From Lasiodiplodia sp. COLG20 (taxonomy: Eukaryota; Ascomycota; Dothideomycetes; Botryosphaeriales; Botryosphaeriaceae), in NCBI GenBank assembly GCA_009801085.1, contig VNWV01000025.1, positions 62,001 to 126,000 of the forward strand: a stretch of DNA of 64,000 nucleotides, read 5' to 3'. Shown piece after piece: positions 1-11,542 of this stretch. The notes under the pieces are model-generated. The model did not search any database and was not told the DNA's origin. It saw only the letters and a list, made by a program, of their open reading frames with translations. Position 1 is the first letter of the stretch; every line of letters begins with the position of its first letter. The position numbers and the translations under genes are program-made.

Positions 1-426
1 AGCAGCAGCCACTCCTTGCAGGACACGAGCAATCACAAGCACAGCCATGCTGTTACCGAAGAACAGCAGCACTGTTGCGGCGAGTAGACTCAGCAAGCCC
101 AACAGAAATGGGGCCTGACGTGTGCTCACGCGATCGGCCAGCACGCCCGCAACAGGGCTGAAGAGGACACTGGCAGCGGCATAGGCGGTGAGTAAGCCGG
201 AAACATAGGGTTGGACTTCGGATTCAGGTATTCCCAGGCGGTCATTGAGCATGTAGGGAAGAATGGGAACGATCAAGCCGTAGAGAAACAGGTCGGTAAA
301 GAGACCAATGGCAACGGTTGCAATGATGAAGAATGTGTTGCTGCGCCATTGGAGGCCGGCGGGCGATATCGAGTAGTCGGCAGATATCTGAAGGGTATTG
401 GCAAGCTTATTCCATGAAGGCGCCAT
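1..426 (-). CDS. MFS transporter, N-terminal part (cut by window edge)
   Basis: The minus strand reads openly from an ATG at 426 to the window edge, giving the first 142 residues of a major facilitator superfamily transporter. A short cytoplasmic N-terminus is followed by a first membrane helix (FFIIATVAIGLFTDLFLYG, about residues 37-55), a loop, a second helix (SGLLTAYAAASVLFSPVAG), the MFS motif A equivalent (GVLADRVSTRQAP, about residues 100-112) and a third helix. Proton-coupled drug or metabolite export (DHA1-like) is the usual role of proteins starting this way, but the substrate cannot be read from the sequence. The next gene, a P450 on the same strand 1.8 kb away, would fit a metabolite cluster. 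The C-terminal two thirds lie outside the window, so it is unknown whether the gene is intact. Confidence 0.85.
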   Translation of the reverse strand, partial: MAPSWNKLANTLQISADYSISPAGLQWRSNTFFIIATVAIGLFTDLFLYGLIVPILPYMLNDRLGIPESEVQPYVSGLLTAYAAASVLFSPVAGVLADRVSTRQAPFLLGLLSLLAATVLLFFGNSMAVLVIARVLQGVAAA

Positions 427-2204
427 TGTTGCCGCTGAAGCCGTACGACGTCGGCTGTTGTTGTGCGACCGCACTCAGAGAATTGGACAGCGTAAACCAC
501 CCGGTGTGGAAGAGGGAGAATCCGATCGACAAACGTAGAGCCGCTTAAGTACGATACACCGGGGATAAGGCGAAAGTCGAGACGCGGATAGCTCCGTGAC
601 GGCTGTTTGAGCGACGCGGTAGGGAGCTCAGCGGCAGAGGCGGATCAACAGCCAGTGCACATTTAGGAGGCGGCAATTGAAATGTGCACGGAACCGCAGC
701 GAAGGCGTGATGATCAGCCGTGGGCGAGTCCGGGGGTGAAATTGCGAGAGGCGTGGTGGTTGATGATAAGGACTAAGCGGGTGACGACGACGTCATGATT
801 AGGGAAGCACGCCATCGGCCTGGTCGTCCCTTTCCTCGGGGCCGGCCACGTCAAACTCCTGCAATAATAAAACTCCGCCCCATCGACACGCGCATGCAGC
901 CACCCGGAAATGTCACCAAGATGACTGTCTGAAATTGTTTCGGGCTGCAGGTGGTGCTGCAGTTATTCTGTGGAGCAACACCCGCGAGCACCACCCTGCA
1001 CGGACCCGTCTGCCGACGACCTGCCGCGCGTCCAATCACCCTTGGTTCTGCTTTACACACGCTCTGCATGCCAATTATGTCCGACGCAGGCCTCGCATGC
1101 TTCATTCGTGTTCTCACAGTGCCTTCGACTCCCTTGCGAGCGTGCAGGCGGCTGCAGACGGCATTGTGAGCCGATTCTCGTTTGCCGATACGGCGCCCTG
1201 CATCGGCCAGGCTCTCAGGGACTCTGGACGCCCAGCTTTCCCCACGAAAAAACACCACAAAAACCTCGCAACAGCCAAGAGGCCAAGACGACCAACTCGC
1301 CAAGCCCTCTAGCGCAGACGTTCGAACTTATGCACCGTCCTTGCCGAGGGTAAGGAAACTTATTGAGAATCCCCGAACCCTCGCTTGCCACCCGGCTCCA
1401 GAAAGCTGTCCATGCCCTATTTTTACTCCATTCTTCGCCGCACCGCCTGTCTAAACCTTTTTCATCTAGCCCGCACTTTCTCTTCCTCGTCTTTGCCGTT
1501 CCGCTTTGCCTTCCCGTCACCAAGCTTCGCGTGAAACCATGGTACGCCCAGACCACGTGTGACCTTCCCGACCACCCGTCAGCACTGTCCTGCTTAGGGC
1601 TCACCTCATCCTTACGTACATACCTGCAGTCAGTACAATGCCTATAGTCCGCCACCGAACACTTTGTTCTTCGTAACCGTGGTTTACAAGAGAACTGTTC
1701 AGGTGGAGCGGTGAACGCCAAGCTCAAACAACAATGCATCTACGTGAACAACAATTGCTCAATTTTTGATACTATGAATCCACAACACCAAGTCAAGAGT
1801 GGAAATTTCCCTTTCGTTTGATATCATGCTAGCCTTCGCCAACTATAGCCATGTATGGATGTACGCAACTACAACAATTGTCGAGTGTTTTTAAATCTCG
1901 TATTGTTATCTACTGTCAACCATTCTAGGTGGTGTGAGATAGAAGTAAGTTGGCATTCATTCATCCGCAACTGACATTTCTAGTATTATCCGTAGCCAGA
2001 CACTTCATATGTTAATCACAAAACTGCTTTGCGGTAGCTGATGCGACGCAGGGCTTTGGGGCAACAGTTTCTACGACATCATAAGAGCTTTTACGAAACA
2101 GTAGCCTTGCAAAAGATTTTCCAACTAAAAGCCAAAAGGTCATAAGATGATGCTCAACTCGCCCTGTTTGGCCCGAACTCGCCCCACCAGTCCCGCCGTG
2201 AACC
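427..2204. other. Intergenic region, no gene seen
   Basis: It separates the starts and ends of two minus-strand genes. Overlapping open frames of up to 174 codons occur on both strands at about 850-1740, but none has a recognisable domain, consistent introns or a preferred frame. The part at about 1740-2150 is AT-richer. It probably carries the MFS promoter and the P450 3' end. Confidence 0.6.
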
Positions 2205-4113
2205 TCACAGCCTGATGTAGCAATGATGATCTTTCGGCATGATCAAGAAGTAGTTCACCACATCCATGCTCTCCGGCGTCGTCCTCTCCCCCAACCTAGC
2301 GCCCTTCAGCTCCCTGAAAAACACGGCAGCCGCGAGCCTCAGCTCCATGAGCGCCAGATGCAAGCCCAAACAGATCCTCGTCCCCGCACCAAACGGCTGA
2401 AAGCTCATCGACGAAGGCGACGTATTCGGCGGCAGCGACAGCCAACGATCAGGATCGAACCTATACCATCCGCATAAGCAAACCGTCCACGCACCAAGGC
2501 AGCATTAAAAAAAAAACACTCACCTCTCAGCATCCTTCCACAACCTCTCATCCCGATGCAACGACCACGCCTGCGTACTCACCGTCGCGCCGCCCGGCAA
2601 AAAGTACCCCCCCAGCTCCGCACCCCCCGGCGGCACCGCCCGCGGCAGACTCCCCGGCGCCGCGCCATACAACCTAAGCGTCTCATTCACCACCGCATTC
2701 AGCAGCGGCAACGCCTCACACTCCCTATCGCCCCACTCCACCCCTCCCTCCCCCAACCGCGCCACCTCATCCTCCAACCGCGCCCGCAACGCCGGCCGCG
2801 CCAGCACCGCGTACGTCAAGTACGTCAGCGACACGGCCGTGGTGTCGGCGCCCGCGACGATGAAGTTGCCGGCCTCGACGCGGATGTCGAGGTCGGTGAA
2901 GGGGAAGGGGCTTTCCTTCTGGGCGTCCGGGTCGAGCTGGGCGAAGATGGAGGCGCCGCTGCCGCCGGATGCTTGTTTGCCCGAGGTGACGGCGCGCGTG
3001 CCGTAGGCGAGGAGGCGGTCGTTGGCGTTGAACATGGCTTGGAGAGTCGGGTGCGGGATGAGTCTGCCGATGGCGGCGAGGAGGGGGAGTTCGGCGCGGA
3101 TGCCGGAGCCTTGCATGGTGGATTCGAGGGTGTGGATGTAGTCGTTTTTCTGGATTTTTTCGTCGTCAGTGTGTTTGAAGAGGAGGAGGGGGATTGCGTG
3201 TGAGGAGGCTGTTTCTGTTCTTACCTTTCCGAGCTCCAGCATGCGGAAGCTCTCGCCGAACATCAGATGCCCGCTGACGTCTGTGGCCAGGAATGTCCAC
3301 CATTTCAGACAATCGCTGTCCTCGCCTCGGCGCATCTCCTCGCCCATCCTCTGTACCGCCAGTTCTACCTTCTCTGCAACGTCGCAAATGAACCTGTCAG
3401 CACAAACACTTCCAGAGATCCATGAACCGTCTTCTTCCACTAAAAGAACCAGGAGAGTTGAAAAAACAATCACCAAGACTCCAGCACTAGGGAACCTCCC
3501 CTCCCCAAACAAGAGAAAAGAAAAAAGGAAAGAGAAAAAAAAACACCACTCACCCCTCACCATCCCCTCCCACCTCCCCCTAATCCCGCTCTTCCCAAAC
3601 GCCCTCGCAAACAGCCTGCGGCGCGCAGCATGCCTCTTCGCATCCGTCATATCAAACATGCCGTCCGCGTTGCCCTGCACGAACTGCCTGTACCACGCCG
3701 CCTTCTCGTACCCCGACGCCGGCCGGTGGATCGTCTTAGCCGCGTCCGCGTCCGCGACGGCCACCTCGCCCGGCGCGATGCGCACGACCGGCCCGTACTT
3801 TTTGTGCAGCGCGTGGATGTGGTGCACGCGCTGCCCGCGGATGTTGGCCAGCTTGAGCGGGTAGTGCGTGATGTGCGACCACCATGGGCCGGGCACGGCG
3901 CGGAGGGGCGTGGTTAGCGCGTGGTGGAGTTTCTGGGATTTTTGGTTAGTTGGATGATTGGTTGGAGGAGGTGCAAGTATATGGATGGAGGAGAGGGGCG
4001 GCGGATTCTCTTACTTGCAGGATGAAGATGAGGGTGGTGATGCCGACGAGTAGCAGTGCCATTGACGTTGGAGAGCTGGCCAGGGAGCTCTGAAGGGCAA
4101 TCGTGGGCGCCAT
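2205..4113 (-). CDS. Cytochrome P450 monooxygenase
   Basis: Five exons (4113-4015, 3932-3554, 3373-3225, 3149-2524, 2460-2205) give 502 residues, the normal length for a microsomal fungal P450. A hydrophobic N-terminal anchor (about residues 18-32) is followed by a proline hinge (RAVPGPWW). The I-helix oxygen-binding motif is AGADTT, the K-helix ExxR is ETLR, the PERF-like motif is AERFDPDRW (spanning the last intron) and the heme-cysteine loop is FQPFGAGTRICLG. All catalytic hallmarks are therefore present. The enzyme should sit on the ER membrane and take electrons from NADPH-P450 reductase. The substrate is not predictable; secondary metabolism or detoxification are both possible. Introns 2 and 3 lie inside a long open frame and were placed by splice signals plus phase, so their exact ends are less certain than the others. 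The neighbouring MFS gene on the same strand suggests, but does not prove, a shared pathway. Confidence 0.92.
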
Positions 4114-4999
4114 GTTGGCTAGATGGTAGGAAATTGTTGTAGTACTAGAAAGTAGGAGACTTCGAGATGTAAGAAAAGAAGAGCGGGAGGGTTAATGAGT
4201 CAGAGAGGATGGCTTGAAGGAAGAGAAGGCCTGGAGTCACAACCGGTTCAGCACTAACGATACCAATCAATATATAAAGCCCACTTGATCCTTTCTGCGG
4301 AGGTCGGACAACTTACTGCCCCGAATGTCCCGAGGCTTGCATTATCGTAGATCTTCAAGACCAAAGCGGGAGGTCATAGAAATGCGAGGTCCCACTAACC
4401 TCCGCTGTAAGGCCCACGACCAATAAGAGCGCTCGTAATGACAGTACACTGACTAGAGCCACATTGGGATGGAGAATGATCTGCTCCGTGCATTGAGGTG
4501 GGAATAGCCAGTATTTCGTGGGAAGTCGACAGCCACAGCCGCGCCGCCAATGTGGAGCCGAAACCGCATGCCGGAAATAGCTTGGTGTCACAACTTGCCC
4601 CTTTGCAACTCCCCGCAAATCTGTGGGGCAGGTGGAGCTTAAATTACTGCGGGTGGACGAGCTCTGATCTCAAGAAATAGAGACGATGCCCACGTTCTGA
4701 GCAAATACGTAGTACGGAGACCTCAGTCACTTTTGTAGCTCAACGAAGTATTATGCGTGCTGACTAAGTCGCTGCCCACAACCCGAGCCAACTCTTTGCT
4801 GCAAACATGGAGTGCATCTTATACAACGCACCTTTGAGTGATGGGATTGATTGGAATTCTCATTGTACTCGTTCCTATGCGTGTCTAGGTATCACTTTTG
4901 TGCCCCACGCCTTTACCCGAAACCTTTTTTGAAGCCCGAAACGCCTACCAAAAGCTGCGCCAGCAGTAAATACGATGGAAACCTTGCTCTACTATAGTC
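4114..4999. other. Intergenic region between P450 start and LTV1 end
   Basis: No supportable gene. It lies upstream of the minus-strand P450 and so should hold its promoter; I did not identify a specific operator. Small open frames (87 and 60 codons) overlap on opposite strands and have no recognisable content. Confidence 0.6.
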
Positions 5000-6557
5000 T
5001 TAGCGAGCCTTTGAGCCCTGCTTGAGCCTTGCAGGACCAAGTCCTTTCCTGACCTCATCTAGTTGGGCCAGACCATCCTTGTAACCATTGTGCTTCTTCC
5101 CTCTCTTGATGTGGCCATTCTTTGAGGAGAACTCGTCCAAAATAGAGTCGAAGTCGCTCCTCAGGCCCGGCGCTTGGCTCGAAGTCGACGCCTTGCTGTA
5201 GACGGAGAGACCGGACATGCCCGACATACCAGTCATGCCCGACATCATGGACATATTGTCGTCTGCACCATAGCCATCGTCCGCGTACTCCTGTTCGTAC
5301 TTTTCGAAACGCTCGTCCAGCAGCGACAGCTGATCGGTGCGAGCCAGTGCGGAGGAAGTCATACTGTAGTTGGAGGTGGACGTAAGAGCGCCCTTCCTCT
5401 TCTTGTGCCGGCCGCCCGTCACTGAGGAAGCGCCAGTGACGAAGGACTGCAGATCCGAGGGAGCGCCAGCCTTCTTCTGAACCTTCTGCGCCTTCGCGTC
5501 CTTCTTGAACTTGCTGAACTCAGCCATCCAGTCACCATCCCCGTGGTCCTCGCCTTCGCCAGCGGGACCCTCGGCCGGTGGCAGTTTGACGCCCTCTTCA
5601 GACACTGCACCTGTTGGAGACGGCGCCTCGAAGCTGGTCTTGTTGTCCGCCTTGACGGTGTCATCAGTCGCCCAGCCATCGTCATCGTCGTCCACGAAAT
5701 CCCCCATCATCTCCCAAGTCTGTTGATCCACCTCCTTCGTATCCTTCGCCAACTCGTTGAAAATATCGTCCTCATCCTCAACGTACGCCTCATCCTCCAG
5801 CGCCTCCAACACCTCTCTCAGGCGCGGATCCATGTCCGGCTGGAACCCAGCAATCGCATCCGGCACATCCTGCTGATCCTGATAATTCCCCTTCTTGTAA
5901 AATTCCGACGGCGCCAGATCCTCGCCAAACAGCTCCGCCGCGCTCCTCTCGCTCGCCGCGCTCGACAGGCTGACGCCATCATCATCGCCCTCCATCCGCA
6001 TCCCCGCCAGCATGTCCTCCAGCTTCATCTTGCCCTTGCCCTTGCGCTGCTGCTCGGCCTCCCTGTCCTTCGCCGGAATGAAAGTCGCATCGCTGCTGGT
6101 GCCCATGTCGCGCATGTGCTGCATGTAGTCGTACTCGGAGTCGTCGTAGAAGATGCCGTAGTTGGCCGCCTCGCCCTCGTTGGCGCGCACGCGCCCGCCG
6201 AATTCGTCTTCGAGGTCATGGCGCGACCGAATCTTGCCACCGCGGACGCTGCCGCTGGCCTGGCTGCTGCCGCCGTCGTTGCCGCCGCGCTTCTTGTTCG
6301 AGTTGGGCGCCGCCACTTCGGCGAAGACCATGTCCGGCGCGTCGGGGTCGTGGATGCGCGGGTCATTTTGGGCGCGGTAGACGAGCTGGAAGTTTTGGGC
6401 GGTTTTCTTGTCGCTATTTGTGGTGGAATATGTTAGCGGGTGCAAGGCGGGATTTTTTCTCTCCCCCGCTCGTCCTTGGGCGGTGGTACGGAGACGAGTC
6501 GGTGAAGGAGAGTTTGGGGGGAATTCAAGCTTACAAAACCTTGCGGCGCGGAGGCAT
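5000..6557 (-). CDS. LTV1: LTV1-like 40S ribosome biogenesis factor
   Basis: Two exons (6557-6535 and 6413-5000) encode 478 residues. The first exon is only 23 bp and gives MPPRRKVF; splicing joins it to DKKTAQNFQLVYRAQNDP, which matches the conserved LTV1 N-terminus (basic start, then K-K-x-A-x-x-F-x-L-V-x-R-x-x-x-D-P). A second hallmark is YGIFYDDSEYDYMQHMRD (about residues 100-117), like the Y-G-[IV]-F-[FY]-D-D-x-x-Y-D-Y block of human and yeast LTV1. The middle is very acidic (runs such as DDDDDG) and the C-terminus is basic, as in the family. LTV1 is a non-ribosomal factor of the pre-40S particle that supports head assembly and nuclear export with Enp1 and Rps3. The start was chosen because the in-frame ATG further downstream reads through the intron. 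It is divergent from LSG1, whose product acts on the pre-60S particle. Confidence 0.93.
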
Positions 6558-6841
6558 GGTGGGCTACGTGTGTTCGAGAAGGCTGTAGAACAAAAACGGG
6601 TGCGGTCGCTCGAATGGGTGGTGGCGCGGAGTTAAGGCGCGGGTTGGTGTGGAGTGTGGGAAATGTTCGCGTTATCGATGCTGACAAAAAAAAGTTGCGG
6701 GCGGACGAGAAAAATCCGACTTGTGACGCAGTCGCCGCTCGCGAAACATCAAGGCCCCTCCATCCTGCGGTCCTCTCCCGCAAACAATACACAACACAAC
6801 CGAACCTCTACACCGGATACTCGCGCAAAAATACCGGCAAC
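6558..6841. promoter_or_regulatory. Shared divergent promoter region of LTV1 and LSG1
   Basis: The start codons of two ribosome-biogenesis genes face away from each other with only 284 bp between them, so both promoters and 5' UTRs must fit here. A poly-A stretch lies at about 6685-6692. I looked for the yeast RRPE and PAC elements of ribosome-biogenesis genes and did not see a clear copy of PAC (GCGATGAG). Confidence 0.6.
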
Positions 6842-8943
6842 ATGGGTCTCCCGAAGTCCAAAAACGCGGTCGGATTGGGCAACAGCCTGATGAACGACCG
6901 CTTCGGCAAAGGCAAGGGCTCCGACATGCGCCGCGGCAACTACAATGGCGCAATTGAGCGGACAGGTCAGAATGGCGAGAAGGTATGCGCGCAAATCCTT
7001 TCCAGCCCGCATTCCCTCGCTCACACAGCCGTCAGTACATCACCAACGCCAAGAAAGAGGCGTCATGGGTCAAGATGCGCAGCGTCACAGAGCAGGCGGC
7101 GCTGGACGAGTTCCTCAGCACGGCCGAGCTGGCGGGCACCGACTTCACGGCGGAGAAGATGAACAACGTCAAGATCATCCACAAGGACCAGAAGAACCCG
7201 TACCTGCTGTCGGCGGCCGAGGAGCGCGCCGCGGTGCGCAAGCAGAACGCCCACCGCAAGAACCTCACTGTGCCGCGCCGTCCGCCGTGGGACGCGCAGA
7301 CGACGCCGCGCGAGCTCGACGAGCGCGAGCGCGAGAGCTTGCTGCAGTGGCGCCGTGGCCTCGCTGAGCTGCAGGAGAGCAACGACCTGCTCATGACTCC
7401 CTTCGAGCGCAACATTGAGGTCTGGCGCCAGCTGTGGCGTGTTATCGAGCGCTCCGATCTGGTTGTGCAGATTGTGGATGCCCGCAACCCACTGCTGTTT
7501 AGGTGCGACGACCTGGAGAATTACGTGAAGGAGGTGGACCCGAAGAAGAACAACCTGTTGCTGGTGAACAAGGCGGATATGATGACGTTCGAGCAGAGGC
7601 AGATGTGGGCGAATTATTTCGTGGAGAACAAGATCAACTACAGATTCTTTTCGGCCGAGCTGGCACGGGAGATGAACGAGGCAAGAGATCTCGAAGACTT
7701 GGAAGAAGAGGAGGAGCTTGAGTCCGACGAGGCTGAGACGGGCGATCAATTGGCCGAAGAGGCCAAGAAGTTGGATATCCAAGATAAGGAGGATGAAGAG
7801 AAGAAATGGGTCGAGGAGGAGACCGTGAATGTGGAAGAGAACGGTGTACCTCTCCCAAGTTCCGGGGAAGAGACAGTTACGACGGAGCAGAACGGCGTAC
7901 CTCTTACAGGCTCTGAGGCTACCCGGATTCTGACGACCGATGAACTGGAGGCTCTTTTCCTCGAGCATTCACCCGACGTAGCCACCGGCCCTGACGGTCA
8001 GCCCAGGAAGACTCAGATTGGTCTCGTCGGTTACCCCAACGTCGGAAAATCGTCCACCATCAACGCTCTTATCGGCGCCAAGAAGGTGTCCGTGTCTGCC
8101 ACACCCGGAAAGACCAAGCATTTCCAGACCATTCACCTGAGCGACAAGGTGGTGCTCTGCGATTGTCCCGGTCTCGTTTTCCCCAACTTCGCATCGACGA
8201 AGGCCGAGCTCGTCTGCAGCGGTGTCTTACCCATTGACCAGCTTAGGGAGTTCACTGGCCCTGCCGCCCTTGTAGCTCAGCGCATCCCGCAAGCCTTCCT
8301 GGAGGCCATTTACGGCATGAAGATCAACATCAGGCCCTTGGAGGAGGGCGGCACGGGCATACCGACCGCCGAAGAGATGCTTGCCGCCTACGCCACCGCC
8401 CGTGGTTTCTCAACACAGGGTCTCGGCCAACCGGATGTCTCGCGCGCCGCTCGCGTCGTTCTGAAGGACTACGTGAAGGGCAAGCTCCTGTACTGCCACC
8501 CACCCCCAGCCGAGCCGCCGATCGATGGCAGGTATTTCAACCGCGACTTGTACGATGCATCTCACCTCCCTGAGAAGCGCCGCGCCGCGTTCTCCATTGC
8601 CGAAGAGTCGAGCGTGGCAGGCGCGCCTAGCGACAACGTCTCCCTGATGGACGACCCCGACGTCATCCCCCTCGGAAAGAATATGGTGCAGGGAGAGAAG
8701 AGCCGACGGATTGATAACAGATTCTTCGCCCCGAAAGGCAGCGGCGGCCATCTCAACAAGCCTTTCCATGACAAGTACACCGAGCAAGGACAGGCTTCTG
8801 GGAAGCAGCTGAGTGGACGCAAGGCGTTGATTATGGAGGCTTTGGACAAGGATGTTGACCCCTCGGAACTCAAGAAGAGCAAGAAGCACTTCAAGGGTAA
8901 GAGAAAGGTCAAGGTCAGGAACCAGGGAGGTGGTTATGAGTAA
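6842..8943 (+). CDS. LSG1: LSG1-type circularly permuted GTPase (60S biogenesis)
   Basis: Exon 1 is 6842-6982 and exon 2 is 7036-8943, giving 682 residues. The family N-terminal block is present (SVTEQAALDEFLSTAELAGT), then TPFERNIEVWRQLWRVIERS and VQIVDARNPLLFRCDDLE, all diagnostic of Lsg1/LSG1. The GTPase motifs are in permuted order: G4 NKAD (about residue 205) precedes G1 GYPNVGKSS (about residue 360) and G3 DCPGL (about residue 400). A 100-residue acidic insert lies between G4 and G1, as in homologues. Lsg1 is a cytoplasmic GTPase that, with Nmd3, drives late 60S maturation and Nmd3 release. The C-terminus is lysine-rich (KKHFKGKRKVKVR). The ORF starting at 6985 is intron read-through; the ATG at 6842 is preferred because it yields the conserved N-terminus in phase. 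Confidence 0.96.
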
Positions 8944-9489
8944 ACAAGTGGCAGGGTTGTCCCATGGTCTGATGTTTAGTCGTTTCAAGGCTTCAGCATT
9001 TTTGGCGTTGGTCGGTTAGGATTACTGATAGGACGGATGGCTGATGACTGGTCATATCTCATGGTATACTATTTCAAACAAGGGAATGGTGGTTCATATT
9101 TATGGCCTCAAAAGTAAGGTTGCGAATTGCCGAATACGGCTGGCAGAGGCTTCAAAAGCCCGAATGTAAATTTCATACGAAGCTCGAGCCTGCAATCAGA
9201 TTCTTCTGACTGCTGCACGGATTGGTCTGAGTATTGGCATTTAGTTGTGCCGAAAATGGCGGTAGTGGTGGTTCGATTGGGGCGTGATGTCAAGGGGCCT
9301 CGGTAGTTGCCAACGTTCCCCGCAAACGCAGCTACTGAACGCCGAGGGTCCACAGGCAGACTAATCGCCGCTACACCTCCGGGTACGAGCTACTTACTAC
9401 TCTGGGGCCCCGGCTATTCGATTCAGTCCTTCCCCAGCTTCTCCTCACTCGTTCTCCTTCCTTCCCATTGACGAATTGAAGCACCAGCA
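8944..9489. other. Intergenic region between LSG1 and the acyl-CoA dehydrogenase gene
   Basis: Both flanking genes are on the plus strand, so this holds the LSG1 3' end and the dehydrogenase promoter. A pyrimidine-rich stretch (about 9425-9470) sits just before the downstream start, as is usual for fungal promoters. No gene was seen. Confidence 0.6.
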
Positions 9490-11082
9490 ATGTCGACCTC
9501 AAAGCTGCTGATCAACAGTGAGAAGGGCCATGTGCCCGCCTCGCAACGCATCCCGCCTATCGCTCTGCCCTACGTCAGTGAGCGGGCGAAGCAGACCCTC
9601 GACATTGTGAGCCAACGCAGCACCCCTAAACAGCCCCCATTCTAACCAATGCACACCAGGTCGAGAAGTTCGTCGAAGAAGAATGCATCCCGGCCGACTC
9701 GGTGTACCAGCAGCAGATCGGCAACACGCCGCAGGAGCGCTTCTCGGCGCACCCGGCGATCGTGGAGGAGCTGAAGAAGAAGGCGCAGGCGCTGGGCCTG
9801 TGGAACATGTTCCTGCCCAAGGGCCACTTCAAGGAGGGCGCCGGCTTCTCGAACCTCGAGTACGGCCTGATGGCCGAGCTGCTGGGCAAGTCGCGCACCG
9901 CCTCCGAGGCCACCAACTGCGCCGCCCCGGACACGGGCAACATGGAGGTGCTGGCCAAGTACGGCAACGAGGCTCAGAAGCGCCGCTGGCTCGACCCGCT
10001 GCTGGCGGGTAAGATCAGGAGCGCTTTCCTCATGACGGAGCCGCAGGTTGCTAGCTCGGATGCGACGAATATCGAGCTGAACATGCGGTTGGAGGGTGAT
10101 ACTTGGGTGCTCAATGGACAGGTGGGTCTCCCATATTCTATTCCGCTGTTTTCTCAATTACTTTATTTGGCGCTTTCTCCATGGTTCTCTCTCCATAGCA
10201 ACTACCACCCCCTACAGAATCCCCAACTAACCTCCCACACTATAGAAATGGTGGTCCTCCGGCGCCGGCGACCCGCGCTGCGCCATCTACGTCGTGATGG
10301 GCAAGTCGGACCCGCACAACGCGGACCCGTACAAGCAGCAGTCGGTCATCCTGGTGCCGGCCGACACGCCGGGCATCACGGTGCACCGCATGCTGTCGGT
10401 CATGGGCTTCGACGACGCGCCGCACGGCCACGGCCACATCACCTTCTCCAACGTGCGCGTCCCCGCCGCCAACATGGTCCTGGGGCCCGGTCGCGGCTTC
10501 GAGATCATCCAGGGCCGCCTGGGGCCGGGCCGCATCCACCACGCCATGCGCTCCATCGGCGCCGCCGAGCGCGCCCTCGAGTACTTCCTCGCGCGCCTGA
10601 ACGACCCGCGCAAGCGGCCGTTCGGCCAGCTGCTGTCGTCGCACGGCGTGATGCTGGATCGGGTGGCGCGGTCGCGCATCGAGATCGACGCGGCGCGCCT
10701 GATGGTGCTGAATGCGGCCATCAGGATGGATCTGCAGGGCGCGAAGGCGGCGCTGAAGGAGATTGCGGAGGCCAAGGTGCTCGTGCCGACGATGGCGCTG
10801 ACCGTTATTGATCGCGCTATGCAGGCTTTCGGCGGTGCGGGTGTGTGCCAGGACACGCCGCTCGCGAGCATGTATGCGAATGGCCGCACGATGCGTATCG
10901 TTGATGGACCGGATGAGGTGCACATTCTGCAACTCGGAAGGAATGAGAATAAGCGCGGCAAGCCGCTGGGCGAGCGCATCGCGGCGCAGGATGCGAAGGC
11001 GGAGGAACTATTTAAGCAGGCTGGGTTGACCAGGATTGATCCGTTGAGCTTGGAGAGGAGTACTGGCAAGGCAAAGTTGTAA
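9490..11082 (+). CDS. Acyl-CoA dehydrogenase (ACAD10/11-like)
   Basis: Three exons (9490-9606, 9660-10121, 10246-11082) encode 471 residues. The N-terminal helical domain is followed by the FAD-binding signature FLMTEPQVASSDATN (about residues 160-174), in which a Glu/Pro replaces the more usual TEP-x-x-GSD spacing, then KWWSSGAGDPRCAIYVVMGK (about residues 194-213). The C-terminal helical domain has LGPGRIHHAMRSIG and the QAFGGAGV motif, and ends with R-IVDGPDEVH. These C-terminal features resemble the ACAD10/ACAD11 group, which oxidises long branched or hydroxylated acyl-CoAs. I see no N-terminal kinase-like domain and no clear presequence. A C-terminal SKL-type signal is not present as such: the protein ends KAKL, which differs from the canonical signal by one residue, so peroxisomal import is only possible. 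It follows LSG1 on the same strand after 546 bp. Confidence 0.92.
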
Positions 11083-11542
11083 GGAGGATAATTGACGGAT
11101 GAGTGAGGGAGATTGGATGAGGCAAGCGTTGTCTTTGGCCTGGTGTACCTTGGTCTGCAAAATTCTAGCAATATAAATGGGAATAAATGAAATGTTTCTT
11201 CAAGGATCTGCTCGAATTTGAACTGAGAACTTGCAAAATGATCAGCCAGAGACCCCGGGTTGGGTTGGTAATGTGCCGCTACAACCTCTTAGACTCTCGT
11301 GCAAGCGTATCTGTCAGAAGTCATTTGGATTAGGTCGAATAGAAAGGTTTAAATAGAAGTAAATATCTTTCCAGACTGGATTTCGAATTGAATTACTATC
11401 ATTGCGGGGTATTCAACATTACAAGGACAAAGTATTGCTAAATCGATGACCCTTTTCCGCCACCGATGCTTGTAAATATTTTTTCCCAGAAGCCTACACC
11501 GTCTCTTCAGTCATTACGCTGTATTCCACTGGCAACGAATCA
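11083..11542. other. Convergent 3' intergenic region
   Basis: Two genes end towards each other here (dehydrogenase on plus, SMP3 on minus). The sequence is AT-richer than the genes, as expected for 3' UTRs. The T-arm-like string near 11205-11225 does not fold as a tRNA. No gene was seen. Confidence 0.6.

Noticed and set aside
850..1739. Overlapping open frames of up to 174 codons on both strands
   Set aside because: They are mirrored on opposite strands, have no domain or splice logic, and lie in an intergenic interval.
11195..11300. T-arm-like sequence on the minus strand
   Set aside because: The stem does not pair and there is no acceptor stem.
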